A stretch of DNA of 64,000 nucleotides from Streptomyces sp. NRRL B-24484 (GTDB taxonomy: Bacteria > Actinomycetota > Actinomycetes > Streptomycetales > Streptomycetaceae), in assembly GCF_000717715.1 (NCBI RefSeq), contig NZ_JOAI01000020.1:62001-126000 (forward strand), given 5' to 3'. This document shows, piece by piece, positions 1 to 8,293 of this stretch. The position numbers were made by a program, and so were the translations under genes. A model generated the notes under the pieces. The model had not been told where the DNA came from and did no database searches. It saw nothing but the letters and a program-made list of their open reading frames with translations. Within the stretch, counting starts at the first letter, position 1; every line of letters starts with the position of its first letter.

Positions 1-50
1 CCGCGTGGCCAGTTTGGAAGACTGGGGCTCTACCATTGAGCTACGCCCGC
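1..50 (-). tRNA. tRNA-Gly (anticodon UCC), 3' part cut off by the window edge
   Basis: Read on the minus strand, the 5' end starts at 50 with GCGGGCG, followed by a D-arm (TAGCTC...GAGC) and an anticodon stem CCAGT/ACTGG enclosing a loop with TCC. The T-arm and the 3' acceptor strand lie outside the window. The anticodon reads GGA (and by wobble GGG) glycine codons. Confidence 0.88.
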
Positions 51-214
51 GTACGTGCGTTGACGGCACGTGGCCCCTCGGCCGGTGCGGGCCTCGGGGA
101 CGGGGGCCAGCCTACCTGGTCGGGTCGGCCGAATGCACACTGCTTTCGCTCCGGTGCCCGCTGATATTACGGCGAGGGGGCCCGGACCGGCGTGTACTCT
201 CTCTTTCGGCACTA

Positions 215-288
215 CGGGGTGTGGCGCAGTTTGGTAGCGCGTCCGCTTTGGGAGCGGAAGGCCGTCGGTTCGAATCCGGTCACCCCGA
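215..288 (+). tRNA. tRNA-Pro (anticodon UGG)
   Basis: A complete cloverleaf is visible. The acceptor stem CGGGGTG (215-221) pairs with CACCCCG (281-287), with discriminator A at 288. The anticodon stem TCCGC/GCGGA encloses loop TTTGGGA (anticodon TGG), and the T-loop is TTCGAAT. CCA is not encoded. A possible -10 box TACTCT lies at 195-200. The gene is divergent from the tRNA-Gly and 259 bp before trigger factor. Confidence 0.95.
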
Positions 289-547
289 CGCTTTCGGCAG
301 GGTCTCGTCAGGCGGGCGGGGCCCTGTTGCTTTCGTGGTACCGGTAGGATGGGCCGATGGCGGTAGTACCTGTGGCATGCACACAGGCGGCAGCCGCCCG
401 AGGGCGAGGAGTCACGCTCACCGTCCACCCCCGTACGGGAGATGCAGCCCCAATCGCCCATCGCCCGTCTCGCCCGACCGACCGGCCGTTCCGGCCGTGG
501 ACGTCTGGCGGAGACAACCTGACCGCAAGCCCATAGGAGACCAAACC

Positions 548-1939
548 GTGAAGAGCGCCGTCGAGACTCTGAACCCGACCCGGGTTCGACTCACCGTCGA
601 GGTGCCCTTCGAGGAGCTCAAGCCCAGCCTCGACGCGGCGTACAAGAAGATCAACCAGCAGGTCACGGTTCCGGGCTTCCGCAAGGGCAAGATCCCGGCT
701 CGCGTCATCGACCAGCGCTTCGGCCGTGCCGCGGTGCTGGAGGAGGCCGTCAACGACGCCCTGCCGCGCTTCTACACGCAGGCCGTCGACGAGGGCAAGA
801 TCGAGGTCCTCGGCCAGCCCGAGATCACCGACATCGAGGGTGTGGAGCGGATCGCCGACGGCGGCGACCTGAAGTTCACCGCCGAGGTGGACGTCCGCCC
901 CGAGATCGCCCTGCCGGACTTCTCGGAGATCTCGGTCACCGTCGACGCCGTCTCGGTCGCCGACGAGGACGTCGAGAAGTCGCTGGAGCAGCTCCGCGAG
1001 CGCTTCTCCTCCGTGAAGGACGTCGAGCGCGCCGCTGCCGCCGGCGACGTCGTGGTCGTGGACCTCGAGGCCAAGGTCGACGGCGAGGTGCCGGAGGACG
1101 GCACCGCCACCGGCGTGAGCTACGAGATCGGCTCCGGCCGCCTGCTGGACGGCATCGACGACGCCGTGATCGGCCTGTCCGCCGGTGAGTCCAAGACCTT
1201 CACCACCGAGCTCAAGGGCGGCACCCAGGCCGGCAAGAGCTCCGAGGTCACCGTCACCGTGACCGCCGTCCAGGAGAAGGAGCTCCCCGAGCTCGACGAC
1301 GAGTTCGCCCAGCTGGCGAGCGAGTTCGACACCCTGGACGAGCTGAAGGACGACTCCCGCAAGCGCCTGGAGCGCATGAAGGAGTTCGACCAGGCCACCC
1401 AGGCCCAGGAGAAGGTCCTGGACGAGCTGCTGACCCGGGTCGAGATGGACTACCCGGAGAAGCTCCTCAAGGACGAGGTCGAGACCCGCAAGCACAACCT
1501 CGAGCACCACCAGCTCGAGCCGATGGGCATGAACCTCGAGACCTACCTCGCCACCCAGGACAAGTCCGTCGAGGACTACGAGAAGGAGACCGAGGAGCAG
1601 GCGAAGAAGGGCATCAAGACCCAGTTCGTCCTGGACGAGATCGTCGCGAAGGAGGAGCTCAACGTCAGCCAGGAGGAGCTGACCGAGCACCTCATCCGTC
1701 GCGCCGCCGGCTCGGGCCTCACCCCGGACCAGTTCGCCCAGCAGATCGTCCAGGGCGGCCAGGTTCCGCTGCTGGTCGGCGAGGTCGCCCGCGGCAAGGC
1801 GCTGGCCCTGGTCGTCGAGGCCGCCACCGTCACCGACAGCAACGGTGAGGCCGTCTCCTTCGAGGACGACGAGGACGAGACCGAGGCCACCGACGCCGTC
1901 GAGACCGTCGAGGTCGAGGACGAGGCCACCGAGGCCTGA
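548..1939 (+). CDS. tig: Trigger factor, ribosome-associated chaperone and peptidyl-prolyl isomerase
   Basis: This 463-residue protein begins at GTG 548 ([10 protein letters not shown]...), 8 nt after AGGAGA (535-540). The frame is open further upstream but has no chaperone-like sequence there. The N-terminal ribosome-binding domain contains the trigger-factor signature GFRKGKIP. An FKBP-type PPIase domain follows (roughly residues 160-240), then the helical C-terminal chaperone arms. The very acidic tail (EDDEDETEA...) is common in actinobacterial homologues. Trigger factor binds at the ribosome exit tunnel and shields nascent chains. It is followed by a strong hairpin and then by the clp genes, the usual actinobacterial order. 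A weak -10-like TAGGAT lies at 345-350. Confidence 0.97.
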   Translation: MKSAVETLNPTRVRLTVEVPFEELKPSLDAAYKKINQQVTVPGFRKGKIPARVIDQRFGRAAVLEEAVNDALPRFYTQAVDEGKIEVLGQPEITDIEGVERIADGGDLKFTAEVDVRPEIALPDFSEISVTVDAVSVADEDVEKSLEQLRERFSSVKDVERAAAAGDVVVVDLEAKVDGEVPEDGTATGVSYEIGSGRLLDGIDDAVIGLSAGESKTFTTELKGGTQAGKSSEVTVTVTAVQEKELPELDDEFAQLASEFDTLDELKDDSRKRLERMKEFDQATQAQEKVLDELLTRVEMDYPEKLLKDEVETRKHNLEHHQLEPMGMNLETYLATQDKSVEDYEKETEEQAKKGIKTQFVLDEIVAKEELNVSQEELTEHLIRRAAGSGLTPDQFAQQIVQGGQVPLLVGEVARGKALALVVEAATVTDSNGEAVSFEDDEDETEATDAVETVEVEDEATEA

Positions 1940-1954
1940 TCCTCACACAGCCGT

Positions 1955-1997
1955 ACGACCCCGGCCCGGACACCCCAGGTGTCCGGGCCGGGGTCGT
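1955..1997 (+). terminator. Strong hairpin terminator after tig
   Basis: A perfect 20-bp inverted repeat (arms 1955-1974 and 1978-1997) with a 3-nt loop sits 15 nt after the tig stop. There is no T-tract, as is common for terminators in high-GC actinobacteria. Confidence 0.85.
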
Positions 1998-2020
1998 GTC
2001 GTCCGGGTTTCCCGCCCGCT

Positions 2021-2100
2021 GCTCCCGGTCCGCGCCCGCTGCCGCCGGTCTGCCCCCGCTGTTCCCGGTCCGCGCCCGCCGTTCCCGGTCCGCCCGGGCC
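2021..2100. repeat. Four tandem imperfect 20-bp repeats before clpP1
   Basis: Four consecutive 20-bp units start at 2021, 2041, 2061 and 2081. Each begins G(C/T)(T/C)(C/G)CCGGTC, and they differ mostly in the second half. The array fills the gap between the tig terminator and the clpP1 control region and encodes no plausible protein. Confidence 0.75.
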
Positions 2101-2126
2101 GGTCTCCCGTATTTCCCCGCACACCC

Positions 2127-2143
2127 TGCGCTCACAGCGAACA
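2127..2143. promoter_or_regulatory. ClgR-like operator upstream of clpP1
   Basis: The sequence TGCGCTCACAGCGAACA contains the dyad CGCT-CAC-AGCG. ClgR, the actinobacterial activator of clp genes, is described as binding a CGCY-NAN-RGCG type core, which this matches; the outer left flank matches poorly. It lies 88 bp before the clpP1 start, a sensible activator position. Confidence 0.5.
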
Positions 2144-2231
2144 GTTCTGCGTGGGGGATTCTGAGCCGCGGCCTGCGCGTTAGGGTCGGTGGACAGCGAC
2201 ACACACGCAGATCGACTGAGCAGGTGGCTAA

Positions 2232-2882
2232 GTGACGTTCCCGCAGATGCAGATGGATGGCCTGACGGCGCCGCGCGCCGCCGCCGGTGACGTGCTCGGC
2301 GGCCTGGGCGACCAGGTCTACAACCGGCTGCTCAACGAGCGCATCATCTTCCTCGGCCAGCAGGTCGACGACGACATCGCCAACAAGATCACCGCGCAGC
2401 TCCTCCTCCTGGCCGCGGACCCGGAGAAGGACATCTTCCTGTACATCAACTCCCCGGGCGGCTCGATCTCGGCGGGCATGGCGATCTACGACACCATGCA
2501 GTACATCAAGAACGACGTGGTGACCATCGCGATGGGCATGGCGGCCTCCATGGGCCAGTTCCTGCTCACCGCCGGCGCCAAGGGCAAGCGCTTCTCGCTG
2601 CCCAACGCCAACATCCTGATGCACCAGCCCTCCGCCGGTCTGGGCGGTTCCGCCTCCGACATCCGGATCCAGGCCGAGCAGCTGCTGCGCACCAAGAAGC
2701 GCATGTCCGAGCTGATCGCCTTCCACAGCGGCCAGAGCTTCGACCAGATCACCGCTGACTCCGACCGCGACCGCTGGTTCACCCCGGAGGAGGCCAAGGC
2801 GTACGGCCTCATCGACGAGATCATGCACAGCGCCGCGGACGTCCCCGGCGGCGGCGGCACCGGCGCAGGCTTCACCGCCTGA
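2232..2882 (+). CDS. clpP1: ATP-dependent Clp protease proteolytic subunit ClpP1
   Basis: This 216-residue serine peptidase starts at GTG 2232, just after AGGTGG (2222-2227). The catalytic triad is visible: Ser106 in GMAASMGQF, His131 in LMHQPS and Asp180 in DRDRWF. The YINSPGG loop lies at about 71-77. ClpP rings form the degradation chamber fed by ClpX or ClpC. A second clpP lies 50 bp downstream, and actinobacteria typically need both to build the active mixed tetradecamer. Regulation by ClgR is likely, given the dyad upstream. The glycine-rich C-terminus (PGGGGTGAG) is probably disordered. Confidence 0.97.
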   Translation: MTFPQMQMDGLTAPRAAAGDVLGGLGDQVYNRLLNERIIFLGQQVDDDIANKITAQLLLLAADPEKDIFLYINSPGGSISAGMAIYDTMQYIKNDVVTIAMGMAASMGQFLLTAGAKGKRFSLPNANILMHQPSAGLGGSASDIRIQAEQLLRTKKRMSELIAFHSGQSFDQITADSDRDRWFTPEEAKAYGLIDEIMHSAADVPGGGGTGAGFTA

Positions 2883-2932
2883 CGGCCGGCCCCAGACTTC
2901 CAGACCGCACGCTTCGGAGGACCGAACACCCC

Positions 2933-3589
2933 ATGAACACTCCTTACACGCCGCGCGGCGAGTTCCAGGGCCCCCGTGCCGAGGGCCGCTACATCGTGCC
3001 ACGCTTCGTCGAGCGCACCTCCCAGGGCATCCGCGAGTACGACCCGTACGCGAAGCTGTTCGAGGAGCGCATCATCTTCCTCGGCTCACAGGTCGACGAC
3101 GTCTCGGCCAACGACATCATGGCCCAGCTGCTGTGCCTGGAGTCGATGGACCCGGACCGCGAGATCCAGATGTACATCAACTCGCCCGGCGGCTCGTTCA
3201 CGGCGCTCACGGCCATCTACGACACCATGCAGTACGTGAAGCCGGACATCACCACCGTCTGCATGGGCCAGGCGGCCTCCGCCGCGGCCGTGCTGCTGGC
3301 GGCCGGCACCCCCGGCAAGCGCATGGCGCTGCCGAACGCCCGCATCCTGATCCACCAGCCGTACACCGAGACCGGCCGCGGCCAGGTGTCCGACCTGGAG
3401 ATCCAGGCCAAGGAGATCTTCCGGATGCGCGAGCAGCTGGAGGAGATGCTGGCCAAGCACTCCAACAAGCCGGTCGAGACGGTGCGCGACGACATCGAGC
3501 GCGACAAGATCCTGACCGCCGAGGAGGCGCTGGAGTACGGGCTGATCGACCAGATCATCTCGACCCGCAAGTCCTCGCTGACGGGCTGA
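2933..3589 (+). CDS. clpP2: ATP-dependent Clp protease proteolytic subunit ClpP2
   Basis: This 218-residue protein starts at ATG 2933 after GGAGG. Triad residues are Ser116 ([10 protein letters not shown]), His141 (LIHQPY) and Asp191 (IERDKI). The longer N-terminal region (first ~35 residues, ending FVERTSQG) may include a propeptide. It is the partner subunit of ClpP1 and very likely cotranscribed with it: the 50-bp gap holds only the ribosome-binding site. The gap to clpX is larger (350 bp), so clpX probably has its own promoter. Confidence 0.97.
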   Translation: MNTPYTPRGEFQGPRAEGRYIVPRFVERTSQGIREYDPYAKLFEERIIFLGSQVDDVSANDIMAQLLCLESMDPDREIQMYINSPGGSFTALTAIYDTMQYVKPDITTVCMGQAASAAAVLLAAGTPGKRMALPNARILIHQPYTETGRGQVSDLEIQAKEIFRMREQLEEMLAKHSNKPVETVRDDIERDKILTAEEALEYGLIDQIISTRKSSLTG

Positions 3590-3939
3590 GCCCTTCGCGG
3601 CTTCGGGGGCGGGGCCGTGCGCGGCTGTCGGATCCTCACGAACCACCGGTGCGGGAGCGCCGGACGGGGCGGGGGCGCACGACAGTGACGTACGCCCCGC
3701 CCCGATCCGTTCCGGTCGAGGCGGCCGGACGGGCACAATGCAGTATGGGCGCATGCCCGTGAGACGGCTTCTGTTCGGTATCAATTCGCCCAGGGCGTAG
3801 GGCAGAGCTGTCGAAGTCGGCGGAATCACCGGCTCGGCAGAGTACCGTCGGATAGCGAGACCGACCGCCGACGGCGCAGCCGGTCCACAGCACCAGGCCC
3901 CGGAGAGCTGCGGGGCCCCTGGCGAAGGGGAAGCACCTC
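3590..3939 (+). other. Non-coding leader region before clpX
   Basis: This 350-bp stretch holds no convincing gene. It should contain the clpX promoter, but no clear -35/-10 pair is seen; CACAAT near 3735 is only a weak -10 candidate. A short hairpin (CCCCG...CGGGG) lies close to the clpX start. Confidence 0.4.
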
Positions 3940-5226
<1,287 letters not shown>

Positions 5227-5243
5227 CGCTCCCCCGACGAGAC

Positions 5244-5288
5244 ACGGCGAAGGCCCTGCACCCGGAAGCGGTGCAGGGCCTTCGCCGT
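5244..5288. terminator. Bidirectional hairpin terminator between clpX and the converging membrane gene
   Basis: A perfect 19-bp stem (arms 5244-5262 and 5270-5288) with a 7-nt loop lies 17 nt after the clpX stop and 28 nt from the stop of the converging minus-strand gene. It could serve both. Confidence 0.85.
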
Positions 5289-5316
5289 ACCCGGCCCCGG
5301 CGGGACCGGGCGGGTG

Positions 5317-6123
5317 CTACTTGGGCACCTCGGCGACCTGCCGCAGCGCACGGGCGGCGGCCGCGGCGACGTCCAGGTCCACGGCGGAGTCCTGGTCGAC
5401 CTCACCGGTGAGCACGGCGACGAAGGTGGAGCCGTCCGCCCAGGCGCACAGGCTGTCGTCCTCGGTCGGGGCGTGCATGACCTCGCAGCTCAGCCGGCCG
5501 CCGAGCGGGCCCGGGTCGAAGTCCCGGCGACCGCTGAAGGTGGTGCCCTGGCTGCTCGCGCCCTTCTCGAAGTTGGTGTAGAAGTCGTCGACCTGGCTGT
5601 TGGGGGAGAGCACCGTGCCGTAGCCGCCGAAGACCGCGACCACCTTGTGCCGGTCGGTGTACACGGTGCTGACCGGGGTCGGCGACCAGGCGTTGTCGCC
5701 CTTGCCGAGCGAGTCGTCGAGCCCGGACTCCAGCTTCCGCGCGAGCGGGTTGGAGTCCTCCCGCGGCAGCCCCTGGAAGGTCCCGGGCAGCGAGATCCGG
5801 TAGTTGTTGGTCTTTGAGGTCACGTCATAGACGAAGTAGCCGGCGAGGCCGCCGCCGAGCAGGATGGCGCCGCCGACGCAGCCGAGCACCACCCACAGCG
5901 TCTTGCGGGACTTCGGCGGCTGCGCGACGACCCCGCCGCCCCACGGCTGCTGGGCCGGAACCCCGTAGCCCGGCTGCCCGTACGGTGACGCGGGCTGCTG
6001 CTGCGGATAGCCGTAGCCGGGCTGCGGCGGCGGGCCGAAACCGGGCTGGGCGGGCGGCGGGGGAGGGGCCCCGTACGGCTGGGGGGACGGCGGCGGGCCG
6101 CCGTAAGGATTCTGTTCGGACAC
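5317..6123 (-). CDS. Proline-rich one-pass membrane protein of unknown function
   Basis: This 268-residue protein is read from GTG 6123 (VSEQNPYGG...) behind AAAGGA. Residues 1-75 are low complexity (Pro, Gly, Tyr, Gln). One membrane helix follows (about 79-101, [15 protein letters not shown]...), then an extracellular domain of about 160 residues. That domain ends in a Cys pair, LSCEV...DSLCAWAD, which probably forms a disulfide. The next upstream gene has the same layout and a similar C...VCFWAD element, so the two look like paralogues. Pro-rich cytoplasmic tails of this kind are common in Streptomyces membrane proteins. Function is unknown. Confidence 0.8.
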   Translation of the reverse strand: MSEQNPYGGPPPSPQPYGAPPPPPAQPGFGPPPQPGYGYPQQQPASPYGQPGYGVPAQQPWGGGVVAQPPKSRKTLWVVLGCVGGAILLGGGLAGYFVYDVTSKTNNYRISLPGTFQGLPREDSNPLARKLESGLDDSLGKGDNAWSPTPVSTVYTDRHKVVAVFGGYGTVLSPNSQVDDFYTNFEKGASSQGTTFSGRRDFDPGPLGGRLSCEVMHAPTEDDSLCAWADGSTFVAVLTGEVDQDSAVDLDVAAAAARALRQVAEVPK

Positions 6124-6244
6124 CGGAGGTCCTTTCGACGGGGGTCGGCCCTGCTGCTTCCCGGCCGGCCGGTGCCGGCCGACCGGTCGCGGCCGGCTGC
6201 TGCCGGCCGGAGCCACCGGCCGGCGGCCTCGCCGGCGGCGACGG

Positions 6245-7171
6245 CTACTTCTTGACTTCGACCGCGCCGCGGACGGCGGCGGCCTTCACCGCGGCCTCGG
6301 CGGGCGTGATCGGCGCCTTCCCGGTGAAGCTCAGGTCGGCGAAGACCACCTCGGCGGCCGTCCAGCGGTCCGCCCAGAAGCAGACGGTGTTGCCGGCGGC
6401 GGTCTTGGTGGCGTTGGTGGTGAGCACCCCGCACTTGAGCTTGGCGCCGGGCGCGCCCGCGGCGCCCGCCGGGTACTCGGTGGGCCGGGTCTTCCAGGTG
6501 CTGGTGACGGTCGTGCCGGCGAAGGTCTTCGGCTTGACGGCCTCGGTCTCGAGGGCGAGCAGCACCAGCTCGGGGGTGGCCACCGAGCCGTAGCAGCCGA
6601 TGACCTGCACCATGTCCGTCTGGGTCTTGGTGTAGCTGCCGGCGACGGCGGTGCCGTCCGAGCAGGCCGGCTTCTGGCCGTCCGGGCCGGGCGTGGCCGG
6701 CGCGGAGGTGGCCTTCTGCTGGGTGTGGCCGTCCGGCAGGGACATCGGCAGTTCGAGCTTGTACGCGGCCGAGGCGACCGTGCCGCCACCACCCGTGCTG
6801 CCGGTGCCGCCGCTGGTGCCGCCGCCGCCGTCACTGCCGGCCAGGCCCCACACCGCGAGACCGCCGCCGATCAGCACCACGGCGCCGATCACCAGGCCGA
6901 CCACCAGGCCGGTGTTGCTCTTCGGCGGGGTCGGCGGCGGGTAGCCGCCCGGCGTGCCGTACGGCTGCGGCTGGCCCGGCACCGGCGCCTGCGGGTAACC
7001 GCCGGGCTGGGCGCCGTACGGCGGGGCCGGCGGCTGCTGCTGCGGGTAGCCGTAGGACGGCGGCTGCGGCGCGCCGTACGCCGGCGGCTGCGGGGCGCCC
7101 CCGTACTGCGGCGGCTGGCCGTACGGCTGCTGCGGCTGCCCCTGCGGATACTGCTGACCCTGGCCGTACAT
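6245..7171 (-). CDS. Proline/glutamine-rich one-pass membrane protein, paralogue of its neighbour
   Basis: This 308-residue protein starts at ATG 7171 after a GGGGGAGA-type ribosome-binding site. The N-terminus (about 85 residues) is built of repeated PQ/PYG units. One membrane helix (GLVVGLVIGAVVLIGGGLAV) and a Gly/Ser/Thr linker follow. The extracellular domain has Cys residues in PACSDG, VIGCYG, LKCGV and VCFWAD. The CFWAD element matches CAWAD in the following gene, 121 bp downstream on the same strand, suggesting duplication and possibly cotranscription. No enzymatic motif is seen. Confidence 0.8.
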   Translation of the reverse strand: MYGQGQQYPQGQPQQPYGQPPQYGGAPQPPAYGAPQPPSYGYPQQQPPAPPYGAQPGGYPQAPVPGQPQPYGTPGGYPPPTPPKSNTGLVVGLVIGAVVLIGGGLAVWGLAGSDGGGGTSGGTGSTGGGGTVASAAYKLELPMSLPDGHTQQKATSAPATPGPDGQKPACSDGTAVAGSYTKTQTDMVQVIGCYGSVATPELVLLALETEAVKPKTFAGTTVTSTWKTRPTEYPAGAAGAPGAKLKCGVLTTNATKTAAGNTVCFWADRWTAAEVVFADLSFTGKAPITPAEAAVKAAAVRGAVEVKK

Positions 7172-7634
7172 CGAAAATCGATCTCCCCCGCCACGGCGTT
7201 CCGCGGCCTGAACTTGGCGTACTCCTCGTCAGTGCCCGCACGGTCGCCCGCGCGAGTATCCGGGCACGCTACCGCACGGCCGTCCGCACCCGCCGGGGTG
7301 GTCCGGGCGGCGGGCGGCGACGGCCGTCCCCCTCGCCCCCCTCCTACCCGGGGAACGGCCGGGCCACCCGCCGACGCCGCGCGCACGCCCCGCCGGTGCG
7401 CCGTGCGGACCGGCGCGAAATCCGCCATTCGGTATATCCGGGACCGTTCTTGATAGTCCGTTCGGCGGTATTTCATCGTGTGCGTCCGACGTTCGCCCGA
7501 TGATTCCCGAGGACCGTTTGCCCTGCACATTCTCTCCGTTTGTGCGTGCGCGCGTTCCACCGGTGTTCGGAGTTGGGATGTGTACGGTGTGCAGACGTCC
7601 CCATTCGGGTGTGCGACTGACGGGAGGGCACGTC
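7172..7634. other. Divergent intergenic region, relatively AT-rich in part
   Basis: About 460 bp separate the minus-strand membrane genes from a plus-strand unknown gene. The stretch 7420-7560 is less GC-rich than its surroundings. A possible -10 TACGGT (7583-7588) faces the plus-strand gene. Open frames here use rare codons (TAT, CAA, ATA), so I see no gene. Confidence 0.4.
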
Positions 7635-8159
7635 ATGGCGGCGACCAGGGAGTTGGCCGACGAACTGCCGCAGCACGAGGTCGAGACGGTGAAGGCCCGG
7701 GCGGCGTCCCTGCTGCTGGCGTTCCGGCACGGGAACCAGCTCTCCTTCGACGCCCAGTTGGACCGGCTGCTCGCCGACCACGTGGAGCGCGAAGTGACCA
7801 CCCTGCTGGTGTGGATCGCGGCCGAGGCCGTCCGCAAGGCGTACGCGCCCGAGGCCGCCGACCGGGTGCTGCGCTCGCTCGCCCGGCGCGCCCCCGCCGA
7901 CACCTCCGGGGTGCTGCTCGACGAGGACGCCGCCGACCCCGCCCGGCTGGTCGAGGCCGTAGACGACGGCGACGTCGCGGCCGTCCGCGCGCTGGTCGCG
8001 GCCACCCCCGACACCACCTACCTGCTCGGCGGGCTGCTGCAGGCCGTCGCGATGATGCTGCCGCTGCTGCCGGAGGGGGAGGGCGCGGAGATCGCGGCCG
8101 AGCTGCGCCGCCGCCACGGCGGCCGGGCCGCCCATGTGCCGGAGGCCCGGCACGGCTGA
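7635..8159 (+). CDS. Unknown all-helical protein, 174 residues
   Basis: The start is ATG 7635, seven bases after GGGAGGG (7622-7628); the frame extends upstream but that part lacks a start with a ribosome-binding site. The protein is predicted soluble and mostly helical, with acidic stretches such as LLDEDAADP and a hydrophobic segment LLGGLLQAVAMMLPLL. That segment is probably an amphipathic or buried helix. I do not recognise the family. It stands alone between a divergent membrane-protein pair and the acylase gene. Confidence 0.65.
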   Translation: MAATRELADELPQHEVETVKARAASLLLAFRHGNQLSFDAQLDRLLADHVEREVTTLLVWIAAEAVRKAYAPEAADRVLRSLARRAPADTSGVLLDEDAADPARLVEAVDDGDVAAVRALVAATPDTTYLLGGLLQAVAMMLPLLPEGEGAEIAAELRRRHGGRAAHVPEARHG

Positions 8160-8293
8160 ACCGGCCACCGCCCGGGCGGGCGGAACCGCACGCCCACGGA
8201 CGAGTTGTGGCATGCACGCTACTAGGCAGATTGTCAGCAAGGCCCCTACCGTCGAGTACCGCAACGCATCCGCAACTCGACCGAGGAGCCGGC

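Noticed and set aside
7229..7480. Minus-strand frame starting MKYRRTDYQERS in the AT-richer intergenic patch
   Set aside because: It uses several codons rare in this genome (TAT, CAA, ATA) and has no ribosome-binding site, so it does not look translated.
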